A stretch of DNA of 64,000 bases. It comes from Branchiostoma floridae (taxonomy: Eukaryota; Chordata; Leptocardii; Amphioxiformes; Branchiostomatidae). The stretch's first letter is position 1. Each line of letters opens with the position of its first letter. The position numbers and the translations under genes were made by a program. The stretch covers positions 16,184,971-16,248,970 of the forward strand of contig NC_049991.1 in NCBI RefSeq assembly GCF_000003815.2, given 5' to 3'. This document shows positions 35,323-49,000 of the stretch, piece after piece. Below the pieces are notes generated by a model. It saw nothing but the letters and a program-made list of their open reading frames with translations. It searched no databases and was not told where the DNA came from.

Positions 35323-35800
35323 CCCCGACAACCCTATCACAGGTCATGGGACAAGTTATTGTGAAGATGTTGTCACGGATTCGATCTACTTTTCATACTT
35401 GTCATGTAGTGTTATGAACGTATTGGAAATTATAGCACCTAATTACTTAGACAGACTCAGTGGAATGATGTAAACTCAAACCGCATGCGAGAGGAACGAA
35501 ATTAGTGTATTGGAGATGGCATTATTTTATTTTGAACAGTCGCAAACAAGCAATCCAAAAATTTAACCCCGACAACCTTACCAGACGTCAGGAGAGTTCA
35601 ATGTGAATATGTTCTCATTGGTTCGATCTACTTTTTATACTTGTCATGTAGTGTTATGAACGTATTGCAAATTATAGCACCCAATTACATCTATATATCA
35701 CACAGAATCAGTGGAATCATGCAAGCTTAAACTGCATGCGAGAGGAACTGAAATACTGAAATTAGTGTATTAGAGATGGAAGTATTTTATTAGAAATGAA
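35323..35800 (+). repeat. Two-copy tandem duplication, 244-bp period
   Basis: CCCCGACAACC starts at 35323 and 35567. Shared blocks include TACTTGTCATGTAGTGTTAT, GAACGTATTG, AATTATAGCACC and GCATGCGAGAGGAAC. The copies differ by point changes and small indels. Confidence 0.8.
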
Positions 35801-36639
35801 TAATAAATCATTTTGTTCAAAGAATAAACCATGAAGAATTGCCTTACCGTTGATGGAACTGTGGAGATATATATAGGAGAAAGGCGTAACCAGCGGAGCA
35901 AGACTTCACTCCAATTTCCTTACTTCTATATCAAGTGGGCGTATATTACACGAGAATATACATGACTGAACTCAAGTGAACCATTGAACAGTCGCAAACA
36001 AGCATTCCAAGAATTGCCATGTTAGACTGAGGCAAAAGATGATGTTTTTAACAATCGGACAACAATTTCGTCATATGATAATCTTTTTTTCCGTTGTAGT
36101 ATTCTTCGTTGTTTTTTTAATAAGCATTATGAATTGGTTAATTACATAATGAGAAAAATTGTATTTCCTCCAACTCGAGAAATTTCACTTAAAGGAATTT
36201 TCGACCGAATCTCTTGGTTTTCTCGATCTATCTGACCCGAGTGTTTTGATGACGTGATCTTTTCGTCGGAGGTCGGCACCTCCACCGCGACCGGATGTTG
36301 ATTATCATGTCTATATTTTATGCATGAGAGATTTTTGGTTAGAGTTAAAACTTGTTAAGTTGACATTCAGCTATCATTGTGGAAAGTGGCCAGGAGCATG
36401 CCCATGGTTGGCAAATATAACCTTCAGACTGAAGTGACTTTGACTTTATTAGAATTGCAGAAAAGCAATACAACGTGGGGGCACAAGGCAGCAAATTCTG
36501 GTGATTGTAATCTATAAAACATGTAATTCTATCACATCATTCCATCCAACCATGAATGTGATTCTTACCATTGGCGTATCGGTTGGCTGTCTGCCATTCC
36601 TGCCTGTACGATTTAGGCTCTGCATGGAACGGGCGTGAT
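35801..36639. other. No gene recognised
   Basis: AT-rich sequence with CAGTCGCAAACAAGCA repeated from the neighbouring duplication (about 35989). Nothing else seen. Confidence 0.35.
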
Positions 36640-36999
36640 AGAGTTATTCTCGTGCAAAGTTTGAAAGGAAACCGGCGCCTGCAGTTCCAAACAAGCCGCT
36701 AGGGGGCCCAAACTCACAGCACTTACTCTCTGCCTCAAGGGCTATCTACCACTCAAAAATCATGATCACAGCATGTCCAGAACAGGAGATATCAAAAATT
36801 GAGGTTCTGCTGCAGTACCTTAGCAAGCCGCTAGGGGACCCATTATCGAACTTGACCTTCGTTTTCCCGACCCCTACCCACCTACCAAATATTATCGGGA
36901 TCCATCCAAGACTTCTTGAGTTATGCTGTTAACACACAGACAGACAGACACACAGACTCACAAGCCCAAAACATAACCTTAGCCATTCTGGCAAAGGTA
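36640..36999 (+). repeat. Young dispersed repeat, copy 2
   Basis: Nearly identical over its full length to 28816-29190, from AGAGTTATTCTCGTGCAAAG to CCATTCTGGCAAAGGTAA. The differences are a few substitutions and a shorter (GACA)n run. Confidence 0.85.
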
Positions 37000-37249
37000 A
37001 AAAGGGCGGGTGCTTGAGGGTTTTAACATCAAAAGTCACATAGTCACAAAAGGATTCATGAATAAGGCGGCGGTAGTGGTTTTGATCTTTGCGCTGATAC
37101 CTTAGTGTTGGAAGAAAGTTTGGCATTATTCTATGATTACTACCAATACAGGTGGGCTTCCATGATCACATAGCCTTCAGTAATCTTCATTGTACAGCGA
37201 CTTTTGTAAGGTCTTCTGCTACTAAAAGTACCAACAAGCAAGCGGATAC

Positions 37250-38345
37250 AAATGGATTAACTTGCTGTTGGCATCCGTCTGTCTCGGAAGACAATGGTAG
37301 GCAGACAGGGTGGGTTTAAGGTGACCCGTATTTTAAATGCTTCAAAGACAAAGTGGATACTTCTTGGGAGCAGTGGAAATCTAAAGAAAGCACATCAAGT
37401 GTTAATCAAAATTGGCCTAGAGTCAATTGAAAGAGTGGCTTCATTTAAATACCTAGGGCTTATTCTTGATGACAAATTAACATGGAATGAACATATTGAT
37501 AAACTCTGCTAAAAAAATAACCCAACGAGTAGGTTTACTCAGACGTCTAAGACCCTGCTTCACTGTACATGTAAATATAGCTAATATGTTGTATAAAGCA
37601 ATGGCACTCCCCCTTCTGGATTACTGTGACACCGTGTGGGATAGCTGTGGAGTGGGGAGACAACAACAACTCCAAGTGCTACAGAACCGGGCTGCCAGGG
37701 TAGTTCTGCAACTGAACCTACAGTCCAGCAGTGTCCTCGACCTTCATGAGAAGCTCAGCTGGCAGTACCTCACAGGGAGAAGGCGGGATCATGTTAGAGT
37801 AGATTACTTTACAACAAATGTCTACAATGACGCCTAGGTCGCAGTACAGTGAGATTTGATTTTCTGATAGACAACACTTTAGCGTTTCAATGGCTTCATT
37901 TAATGCTCAATATAACCAAACGCATTTACAAGAAAAGGCACGTGGTACGTACTTTCAGAAACGCAGACGGTTGAAGATTGACTTTTGGCCGTACAATTTG
38001 GCGGGGCACTTTTCACTCTCTACACAGAAAAACACCAGCAAGACTCCCTCATTTTGAGAACATACTAGTAATTACGCGCTTGGAGAGGCTGCAAGGCATT
38101 TTGTTACGGATCTGTTATCAGTGAGAGCAACTCATTCTCCAGTTACGATAGAATCCATCAGACCCGAGTAGCCCTGGAGGGCGTGCAAGCACGAGCGATT
38201 CTGACGGGAGAAATAAAAGAAATAATGAAACTTTCTGGCTCTCTAAGAAGCACGTAGTGTCTCCTTCATGAGGTATAAAGTAGCAAATAAAATTCATCAC
38301 ACGTGCAAACCAGGACCTACATCGCTCAAAGGAGTCTCTAAGAAT
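37250..38345 (+). pseudogene. Non-LTR retrotransposon reverse-transcriptase fragment (frameshifted)
   Basis: The frame starting at 37294 reads LNASKTKWILLGSSGN and FKYLGLILDDKLTWNEHIDK, the end of the palm and start of the thumb of a LINE reverse transcriptase (CR1/Jockey-like style). A one-base shift near 37510 moves the frame; it continues as VGLLRRLRPCF, LPLLDYCDTVWDSCG and LQVLQNRAARVV to about 37837. Further remnants (YEVANKIHH, GVSKNTRQWN) appear near 38270-38345. The N-terminal endonuclease and catalytic FADD-type box are missing, so it is a 5'-truncated dead copy. Confidence 0.85.
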
Positions 38346-38667
38346 ACGAGACAGTGGAATCAGGTCTGATTAAGGACTGATTACAGCTACATTTACACGT
38401 CACCTACGTATAGAGCTACAGAAAAGAGTGCAAGATGCAACTGCAACTTCTGCTTGAGAATGAATGTCATACCAAACGTGCCCCTCCCTATAACGTTAAC
38501 AAGAATGCCCCCATCTGTGTATCAAAAGAGTTTATAGGTGTTAAAAAATTCTTTTTTTTTCTAGAACTATAGTAAAGAGGAACGTGATGCCACCAAGTAC
38601 TGTAGGGACATCCTCATCAGATGGCTTTGAGCAGCTTCAAGTAGCTAGATCCAGGGTTAGGTGTGAC

Positions 38668-38770
38668 AGAATGTTCAGTGAGACATAACCAGCTACTGCC
38701 GCACCGCGTGCATGTGAAGTTGGTTATATCTCCGCCGAGCGGTGGTTATGCCGGCTATACAGATACAGAA
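38668..38770 (+). mobile_element. LINE-type 3' tail, copy 2
   Basis: GTGTGACAGAATGTTCAGTG, AGCTACTGCCGC, ATATCTCCGCCGAGC and GGCTATACAGATACAGA match the tail at 26284-26391. It probably ends the element whose reverse transcriptase lies at 37250-38345. Confidence 0.5.
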
Positions 38771-40175
38771 ATGTGATCATTTGTAACATGGGAAACATTC
38801 TATTCTCACGAAAGATCTAGATAACGTCAGACGAACCACCGTGGGCATATCTGGTAACAAAGTCAACCCCATTTGCACCGCTATAGCCTCTTTAATTGTT
38901 TCAGTACGTGGCGCCAACAGACGGGCGTACCGTGGAGAGAAGTCAGGTTCGCTTCCGGCCAGATATCATCTTCAAGCGTGAGGTTTCTTTTGATATCAAC
39001 CTTGTTGTAATTTAATAGCCAGTAGGTACCCAATCTGAGTAATGAGGCTGTTGTGTGTAGATGGCCATGGAATGATTGGTGTGAATGAACCTTGTACACG
39101 TGTAATACACGTGTAATGAAAGCAACGTAGTTGCGTATGATTCTTTTGGCGGTACTCTTTAGAAAAAAAAGTAGCGGGTTATTGACCCTCGATTCTTTTT
39201 TTTTGTCTTTAACTTTATTTGAATTGTAACGAGACAATACAAACTGCACCAGGGAGCAAGATACTGTGCAGCATACACATTAAGGCACATACATAGTACA
39301 ATAAACACAATAAGTACAATACAATTAAAATCAATCAGAGCAAATACCTATTAGTGGTCCATAGGAAGGTGGTGCAGCTGAAATATTTTAGTTAGTACAA
39401 TGTAAGTATGTAATGCATCGGATACTTGTTTGTTTGTGGACAAGTTATGAGCTGTGGATCCCTGGAGTAAGAGTGGCACGGCAGGATGTTGTTGTAGTAA
39501 GTTTTTGTCGTTGTCTATCTTCCTTCTCTATATTCATATAACGTCTTTAAACGATTTGCATTCTACGCTTTAACACTTTGTGGCCGTCTTGAATATCATC
39601 CATAATATTCACGATTATAGCCTAACTAAACATCATCTCGATGAGAATAACTGAAACGGAAGCTCGCCGTGCCGGAGACACCATTTCCGTGACATGCAAA
39701 GTCCGTTGGCTTTGGATATGGATGGAGAAAATGTGGTACGAAAAGCTAATAAAGCAACTTGGCTTTTCTACCCCAAGCCTGTACACAAGAGTATTAGGTA
39801 GTGATACGGAAGAAAACAGACTGGGATCCAGTGAGTGTATTCTGAGTGGAAAATTGTGAAATCGCCGCGCCCGGTCTTCCTTCTGTGTCGCTGAAGTATA
39901 TCCCTGTAAATCCCCATCCTTTCTACAGGATTCAGGGCTGTTGGGGCTTCGGAAAAAATGTTCTGTTTTGGGCCGACCGACCATATCAAAGACCTGCTGA
40001 TCCTAGCACTTGTGAGCATAGTTTCCATGTATAAAGCCGACGGGCGAATGCTGGGAAAGGAAAGTTTTCGATCTAACATTGGGGAGATAATATCAAAAGA
40101 TAAAAATAAATTCCCTGTATTTCACACTCTGTTAACTGATATTTTGAAAAGTTAATGCACGTTTATTAAAAAGTT
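38771..40175. other. No gene recognised
   Basis: Open frames on both strands (for example 39622-39984 on - and 39641-39859 on +) overlap one another and show no family signature. A short direct repeat (TACACGTGTAATACACGTGT) lies at about 39095. Confidence 0.35.
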
Positions 40176-40427
40176 TTGAAATTTGAGCTTGCACAATGTG
40201 GGTCCTCAGAATTTTCAATATCGTATCGTAATAATGCCCTCAGAATCCCATTGAGGAGCCACTCAGGACAACAACAAGCGACGCCCAGGACGGTAGAAGG
40301 CGAACTACTTGCAGAACCTGCTGGGGACGCGGAGGGCGACCTGAGACTTGACGATATTACTGCGCTTCCTGCGGACAGACAGACGTGGACAAGACTTGTG
40401 TTCGACTGCACCGCAGCCGACCGATGA
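40176..40427 (+). pseudogene. Possible LINE polyprotein C-terminal remnant
   Basis: The frame ends LPADRQTWTRLVFDC, resembling the DRxxWRxLV tail at the end of many endonuclease/reverse-transcriptase polyproteins. There is no other support, so it is only a suggestion. Confidence 0.3.
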
Positions 40428-40634
40428 TGTTGAAAAAAACAGCGCGAAACCTGGTGCGTTTCAGTCTTATTTTGTTTCACTGTCTTTTCTGGCTCACTTG
40501 GTCCGAAAACTAGAAAAGAAAAAAAATATCGGGCATATTCTTTTCAACACCATAATCTGAACCACAGCATTGCTTTTCCCGGGCCTTAATACATTCGCAT
40601 CGCCTGTCTGAAATTCTAAGAACCTTATTCAGTC

Positions 40635-41130
40635 ATGGGCTTATCATACCAAGAAAAACATGTTGTTTTTTTGTGTCAACCTGTAGCCTCCAATTATAAT
40701 GTACGCACTAATGACGTCTTTAGTATCCTTCGTGTAAATCAGTTAAAAATGACAGAAGCTCCCAACTGTGAATATCGGACATATTTTCGCCCACATACAT
40801 TTGTACGTCATAACTTAGCCACGGTGAAATGGCCACATTCTAACAAAATTATAACACTGGATAGCTCTCTATGGAAACTCAAAGTTATGGGCTTATCATA
40901 CCAAGAAAAACGTGTTTTATTGTGTTTTTGTGTCAACCTGTATCCTCCAATTACAATGACGTCTTTAGTGTCCTTGATGTAGAATGATTAAAATGACAGA
41001 AGCTACCAACTGTAAATATCGGACATATTTTTTGCCCACATACTATATGGCGTAGCCACGGTGTTGTGACTACATTCTAAATATGCTTTATAACAATGGT
41101 TAGCTCTCTATGGAAACTCAACATACGACA
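40635..41130 (+). repeat. Two-copy tandem duplication, 252-bp period
   Basis: ATGGGCTTATCATACCAAG starts at 40635 and 40887. Shared blocks include AAATGACAGAAGCT, ATATCGGACATATTTT and TAGCTCTCTATGGAAACTCA, in the same order in both copies. Confidence 0.8.
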
Positions 41131-41539
41131 TGATGCGATATGACAACATACATGTCATGCGACAACAAGTATCAAGTCCTTCAAAATGACAGTTAAACGT
41201 TAAACTCTGAACTGCAAATATCAGACTACTTAGTTGCATCGCAGTGCTTAGCAGTAGTTTGAGACCGTCCACATTTTAGTGTATACAAGTGTAAAATCTC
41301 TTCGTATGGAAATGCATGGTGATTAAACACAGTATTGCTTGTTAGGTTAGGAAGAAAAAGCTGTCCATGTCATTAAGCATTGAAAGATAAAGTAAGTGGG
41401 CAATAGTTTATGGATAAAGCAAATACAAAGCTGTAGCGTATTATGATTTTTTTCCAGTCGACTTCATAATTTTTGGACCGTGGTGTAGCTTGATGCTAGT
41501 GACACTTGATACTAGTGACACTTGATACATACGATTACA

Positions 41540-42620
41540 TAGTATAGATATACTGGAAAATGGGCTTGAATTAATACGTGCGTGACTATAGACAGTGATG
41601 TGTGATGTGCTTATGGCCTGTCCTTGGTGCTGAATAGCCATCGCATCAGAGCCTCTGCCATGGACCATACGACCAACGAGGAGCAGTTGTCAACTGTATC
41701 AACAAACTATGGGCAGGAAAGGAATCACAGTGGCACAATGTGACAAAAAATGGTTATTTTACTACTAGGTTTTCAGACTCGCTACCATCGCCCGTTTTCA
41801 CACGCGTATTCAGTTGATATTATCCCTCGGCATTGACATAAATGCTATGTGCTACCTAGCTGATGAACAATGTGAATCACTGTGAATAGTAATAACGAAG
41901 GATATGATTTGGGCTTGCATTAGTACGTATATGGCTATGGGCTTGACTGTGTGATGTGTCTATGGCCTGTCCTTGGTGCTGAACAATCATCACATACGAG
42001 CCTCTACCACCATTTCAAATGAACGAGGAGGAAGGGTCAAGTTGTCAACTGTATCATCAAACTATGGGGAGGAAAAGACCCACAGGTGCACAAACCTTCG
42101 TATCTATTAGGTTTTCAGACACTGCTATCCCTAGTTTTCACATGCGTACTTTGATATCGTCGCTCGGCATTGACATAAATGACAATGTGCTACCTGAAGA
42201 ATAGTAACATCGAAATGCTATGATTTGAGCTTGTACGTGTGTGACTATGGTCTTAACTGTGTGATGTAATGGCTTGTCCTTGGTGCTGAGTAGCCATCAA
42301 TAAGAGTCTCTACTAACTGTTACCATTTCAAATTAACGTTGAGCAAGGGTGAAGCTGTCAACTGTATCATCAAACTATGGGGAGGAAAAGACCACAGGGG
42401 CACAAGGCGCACAAACCTTTGTATCTATTAGGTTTTCAGATCTCATTGCCATCGCTAGTTTTCACACGCGTACTTTGACATTGTTGCTCGGCATTGGCGT
42501 GACGACAGCACAGCTGAAAACAATCTATGAGGTTAAGAACAACGTAAACCACTGTAAATTGTTAACAACGGCCGTACCTGCCCAGTCTTACCCAATGTTT
42601 ACATTTGTTCATGTGTATTT
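41540..42620 (+). repeat. Three-copy tandem repeat upstream of ABAT (about 307-349-bp spacing)
   Basis: The anchor GCCTGTCCTTGGTGCTGA (GCTTGTCC in the last copy) starts at 41616, 41965 and 42272. Each unit also has GTCAACTGTATCA, AAACTATGGG, CTATTAGGTTTTCAGA, TTTTCACACGCGTA and CTCGGCATTG. It ends about 0.4 kb before the ABAT start. Confidence 0.8.
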
Positions 42621-42689
42621 GATCACCTAATGAATGGTTATCGACCTTAATCCGGTCACGTGACTGCCCGCTGTTGTTTCAGTCCAGGT

Positions 42690-43004
42690 GAACTTTGGTT
42701 CGGGTTTACCTGTTGCTTTACCTGGCGATCACCTGGAGGGGGCGTGCCAGGTGTGTTGTTAAGCATGAGAATATTTTAAGACTTGTAGCGGTAAATGTTT
42801 TGAAATGTTGTGATACATACAGAATGGAGGATCTACTGTCGTGTTTGTCATTAAGTGATCTGTCGTTCCAGGCAAGTAACCGTTTGTTTACGTAATCGTT
42901 TTGACACTTGCAACGTTAAGTTATTTACTTGTCATGTTGTGATTTCAGTTTTCAAGAAGAGAGCATTTATTACCACTGGATGTTTTTGCTGGACAGCTGT
43001 GGAC
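42690..43004 (+). promoter_or_regulatory. Probable ABAT 5' UTR, with a possible GC-AG intron and upstream ORF
   Basis: A short open frame starts at ATG 42824 and runs to TTCCAG|GCAAGT (end 42871), a strong GC-type donor. An acceptor GTGATTTCAG follows at about 42948. If spliced, the joined frame overlaps the ABAT start out of frame and ends soon after, so it would be an upstream ORF. This is inference from splice motifs only. Confidence 0.35.
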
Positions 43005-46000
43005 ATGTCAATATCTATGGCTGCACTGAAGCAGCTCCTATCTCGGACCAACACCCTCTGGAAACCGGGTAAGCCATGAAGTCGGTGTATGTAATTAAAA
43101 CCAATTCCTTAGGACTATTCCATTTCAATCTCTTGGGGGGGGGGGGGTCAGCAGTATCAAAATCAAAACGATGAAGGAGACCGTCATAGCATTCTGATAG
43201 CTGGAACGATGGTGGATAAAATATCAATTGAAAACATGTGACAAAAATTCCCGTCTCCGGGCTTAAGTAGTTTGGCCAACAGGGATATGGCAACAAAGAG
43301 TGAAAAAAAAACTAGAGTTCGGCGACCTCATACCTCCATGAAAGAGATTTTATGAAAAACATTACTCAGTTGCGTAATTTATGCCCGGTGACGTTTGCAT
43401 TCAACTACTAGTAACATTAACACATGTAAAAAATAGTAGTGGAAATTCTCCAGTCTTTCATGGCAGCAATGTGCCAGTGTATTGTAACTCTCGACTGTGA
43501 TACCACTGCCCCTTTTACACCAAACACACCATGTTTACGTTGTACTTACACATTAACTTGGGGTGACACAGATTTTTGGCTCAGCAAATATGCTATTTTA
43601 GCTCTGTATACATTGATATCATTAAAGTAATTATGGTCATGTGCTGTGGTACCAGAAGGAAAATCCAATATATATTGACTTGAAAGTACTTTTTAGTGAA
43701 TCTGATTTGCTATTTGGTAAATGTGAAAATTGCTTAAAGATATGAAGCATACCTATAAGTTGGAATAACAACCATGCATGTGTAGGCATTGCCCATGAAG
43801 ACTTCTGATCAGTTTACAAGCCCCTAATTTCTAACACAGCCTGTCTTAGGAGCCTCGGCTTCTTACTATTGGTGCCCAAAAAAAGTCAGTAAGGTAAGGT
43901 TTCTTCAACAGAATCGAGAGTAGGTACCAACTCTTGATTGTGTTGAAGAAACCTTACAATCAAGTCAGCCATAGTATATCTCCTTGCCTGTCTGAATGCA
44001 ACAGCAAAAGAATTAGTTAGTTTTAGGAAAATTTGTGTTTCTGATAACGGTCACGTTGCGTTTAATTGCACAGCCTATTCGACAACATATTTTGTGCAAT
44101 TATCCAGCTGGTGTGATAATGTGAAGTTATCCAGCTGGACCGCACCGGTTTGGGATTTGGCAATTAACAGAAGTGTGCATTAATCTATTACGCAATTAAC
44201 TGGCTCCTATTGTATCTTTTTCCTCGACTGCAGCAGCCAGGTGCCTGGCCCAATCCGCACAACAGAAGCTGTTACCAGACGACTATGACTACGATGGACC
44301 ACATGTTGTTACACAGGTTCCAGGGCCTCGCTCAAAGGTCACACAACCTTCAGATCTAAGGAAAAATATATCTGAGATGAATAGATACAATTACTGCCTA
44401 ATGAATAGCATATGGTACATCAATTTAATAGTGGCCAGGATTTAATAGGAATCATAGATAACCTTGTGGGGAAAAAGAGGACCTATAATTAAATCAGTAC
44501 CACTGACGAATTTGGTTTTTGCTACAGATGCTGCTGAAGTCCTTGGACAACATTCAGGTGAAATGAATAAAGCTCAACTTTGATGAATTCCTGCATTTGT
44601 GAACATCAAATTCCATTGATTTTCGATATTTCGATATATTTTCGACCATCCACTGATATTTCTGACTTTTAGGACATTACAGTTGCGTATAAATCTAATA
44701 ATTTGCTAATTATTTAATATCCAACGACTTGTTTTCAGAACACGGAGGCGGTTCAGTTCTTCTGTGACTTCAAGAAGAGCAGAGGAAACTGGCTGGTGGA
44801 TGCTGACGGCAACCGTCTTCTGGATGTGTACATGCAGATAGCCTCTCTACCGCTGGGTATCTTTATGCCTTTGTGAATAATGAATGAATAAAGACCTTAA
44901 TTGTACATTTTTGCCCAACGAGTCAGTCCAACCGAGATAAGCACAGATCACAAAAAGACAAAACATTTAACTGTTATACATGTTTCAAGTACAAAATATT
45001 GCTATAGGGCCTAAAGTAAAACCCTGTACAGAATTTGAATCCAATGACTAGATATACCCAGCGAAGATGATATCCAACAGGGTTGCTACATTGAATAGTA
45101 AATTAGGCCTCTAAATGTAATGTAAAACTACATTCTTCTAGCACATTCAGTCAAGTGTTAGCTAAATGAGAGTTATGTTCTTAAGTTCAACAAACAGATA
45201 GATTCGTGACTGTTTTTCTACAATGCCATGTAGGTCCAGGATATCCAGATACAAACTTTTTACATTCTAGGCTACAACCACCCTGCCGTTGTTTCGGCTC
45301 TTACTGACGAAAACAACCTGGTGAGTCTTCTTTTCATCATTCATGTCACAAAGTTTAAGTAGTATGTAACAAATCAACATTTGTATGCATCTTTCATGCC
45401 AGGATATGTTGAGCTTTCATTTCTATACTAGGTTATGCTGACACCACAAACAACTGTGGAACACTAGTACTTTAAAACCGGAAATGTACATGCATGTACA
45501 CATATTATGTTGCAACACTACATGCATTATAATTCACCATTATAGAAGAAACGCTATTCAGGATTTTATCTATGTTTATCCAGAGTGCATTTGTGAACCG
45601 TCCTGCGCTGGGAGTACTACCCCCTGTTGACTTTCCTGACACTTTGCAGAAGCTTTTGCAGGTAAGCATTCTTGAGAATTCTAAATGCAAGAGCTGACAG
45701 CGGCGGGGTTACTACCGGGTAGTACACGTATCAGACGTCAGGAAATTGTTTTCTGTGGTTGTGGGAATCCAGTAGCAATCAGTGTACAGTCAAACTTGCT
45801 GTATACTACAGGATTCTTCATGCTTTGGTCATTGGGAAAATAATCTATGGGACCCCCAAAAGTTCCCACTAAAGACAGATGGTCACTTGTAAAGGCTTAC
45901 TGTAGCTGTATAAATCATGGTTAGTTGGATTAAGTCTGTGAAGACAGTGTGCACAGTATTCTTCCCATCACAGTAATTCTTACGTTCCACAGGATATATT

Positions 46001-49000
46001 TCACATGTATCTTGATTGCTATTTTCACCAGATAATTGCTTTTTTGTTGGACCCTCCATTTGGTGTACACGCTAACAAAAACGATGACTTGTCCGTGCCA
46101 ATTTACCTGACATGACCTTCCCAACCAACAGGTGGCTCCACCGGGGTTCTGTCAGGTGCAGACAATGGCGTGTGGCACCTGCGCTAATGAGAATGCTTTC
46201 AAGGCTGTCTTCTTCTGGTACAGGGTAAGGATAATTGATTGCCTCTGTTCTCCAATTTCAGAATTCCCAATTGGGGCTGCCTAAAGTCAAGAGTCAATGA
46301 GCAATTACCATGGCCTACTGTTCCTACTGTAACTGTCATGGTAATTTTTTTACCCCAGTACTCACCATGTTTTATGTTGAATAAACCTTCATGAGTAGTA
46401 CTCCAGCCTTCTGACTGTACATTAATCACTCCAGTTAACTTCAAATTTCCAAAAACAATGAAAATAGTTAAAACACACGTACAAATCTCCATAATGAGTG
46501 TACATGTAAGGTATAATGCATGATTGTCACTTTGCTCATAGTCCAAATAGAGATCATTGCATATAGAAAACACGGAATGATTTTGCCTTGGAATCCACAT
46601 TTGAAGCCTTAAAGTTTGTATGCTCTCAAATTTTGGCTGCTAGTAGCCTTAAAGAAAAATTGCAAATATGAATAGCAATGTATAGTCATGTACTGTAAAT
46701 GCATTAAAGTTAAACTTTGTGGAGTATAGTCACTGTTTTTGCATTGAACATATAACTGAAAACTGAAAACGACAGCAGAAATTTTTGTCTGCCTGCCAAC
46801 CGCCCTGTCTACGTGCTAGTACACACGTACACATACGTCCTATGATATAGGGTACAGTATCATATTGTGTCACAGGTGCCAGTTCTGTCCATCTGTACAC
46901 CCTCTAAGTAGGTGGTTTCCAACTGGCCGTTCCTATAAATGTGGCACCTGTGTGTGGCAGTATTATTTCCATTAGTATTTGATTATAGTGCTATTGCAAA
47001 CACTCAATCGTCTCCTTTCTGCAGAATTAAAACACTGCATATATAGTAACTTCAATCCATTTTCAGTAACTGATACTGCATGCATGCCATGTTTTAACAC
47101 CATTTGTCTTAAAATGTTTCCTAGGCTAGACAGAGAGGCAGTCTAATCCCCACAGAAGAAGAACTGGAGTCGTGTATGAGACATGAAGTGAGTAACTTCT
47201 GAGCCAAACTTCAAGGATTTGCATCAAAAACTTTTGACTTGAAATAAAAACTGAGGAAACCAAAAACATGTAAATCTTGCCAGCATGGCCAGATGGTGTC
47301 CTGATTAATTTTCTCAAAGTGGATAAACCTTCAGCATCCCAAGTTAAATTACCAGACTGTGTTGCTTCCCAAGCATAATGCCTAAAGCAATTAGCATCAT
47401 GCTGATGCTGATGACTTTTGGCAGAATGACTCTAATGTACCTTAATTCATGCAGATTTAAAAGAATATACGTGAAGTGTAAGTTTACATGGTTTGCATGT
47501 ATATCATTCACTTCTACTATGTACAAAATGTATTTGCAGGAGCCAGGTAGCCCAAATTTGACCATACTTGGCTTTGAAGGTGGATTCCATGGCAGAACCA
47601 TAGGTATATAGTCAAGTCATACAAGTTCTCTTTTTAAAAGATTGAATTTTTTTAATGACAGTAACACATTGTGATCATCATTATTCCTGAACGTAGATGA
47701 TTAATCAGTTCAGTTCAGATCATCCTCTTTTTGGAGGTGACACCAGTGTCTCCACTCTCCACCATTAATACAAGCCCAAAACTGAAGAAAAATCACAACA
47801 AATAAACTGACAAAACTATGCCACCGTACCACTACATAAAACCCGGGAGTTCCTTCCAAATTACTCCTTAGGAAAGGTAACTTCAGAACCAACTCCCTGT
47901 GCCTGGGAAAAGTTCTCTTTGCATGACATTGAGTAAACCTCTATCTGGAATACATGAGGACACACTGTAGATGATCAGATGAATCTACATCCCTAAGACA
48001 ATAAGAAAGAAAATATCTTTAAATACATGTAATTGTTTTGCTGTACCACATGCAGGGTATTGTAATGTCATTCCTTAGCCTCCAATTTACCATGTTATCC
48101 CCTTTAATAAGAAGTATCTAATTTTTATCTGCAGACAGGATCATAGTAATTATCACAATTAGATCAAGGACGTCCTAGATAGATACCTCCTTGATTAGAA
48201 GTAATCATATGATTATATCCCTTTTATCTCATAATAGCTGCAAGAATCAATAGACGCAAATTGCAAATTGTCAATCAAAAGACAGGAAACAGGAAAAAAA
48301 CTGTAATGCTAGTTTTATTAATACCTTTATCCACAGGGTAACCTTGGGGATACCAAGTTGAAGGACTTTTATTTTGAAAATGTTGCAGCTTGAAAGCACC
48401 ATCCGTTGACTTGGTATCCCTTAAAATACCCTATTTTATTAAAACTACGGATAAAGGCTACCCCACAGATAAAGGTACACCGGCGTTACCTATGACATGG
48501 TGTTGGTGTGCTTGCAGGTTGCTTGAGTAGTTCCCACTCAGCACCCCTCCACAAGGTGGACATGCCGGTACTGGACTGGCCCATCGCACCTTTCCCTGTC
48601 ACCAAGCATCCTTTAGATGTGAACGCACAGGAAAATAGGCTGGAGGAGGAGAGGTGTCTGGACAAGGTATCTGTTTCAGCCACACCCAAGAATCACCAGA
48701 ATGAAAAATAAATAGTAAGGGTACGCTCTGCTGTGAACAGAATGCAAATCTTTATGTCCCATGGCCACGCTTGCATGTCAGGCTACACGTTATTACATGC
48801 AGTGCCAGTGCAAACACGAGAGGATGTGTGTTGCTAGAGAACAGACTTGTACTGAAAGTCTTACATGAGACATTGGGGGTAGGCCAGCAGAATCTGGATA
48901 TTGAGGGCAATGAGGATAGGTGAATGTGGCACAAACTAACTAAGGTTGAGAATGCTCCTTTAGCGTTGATCAGGGCACAGAGAGAGAGAACGAGAGAGAG

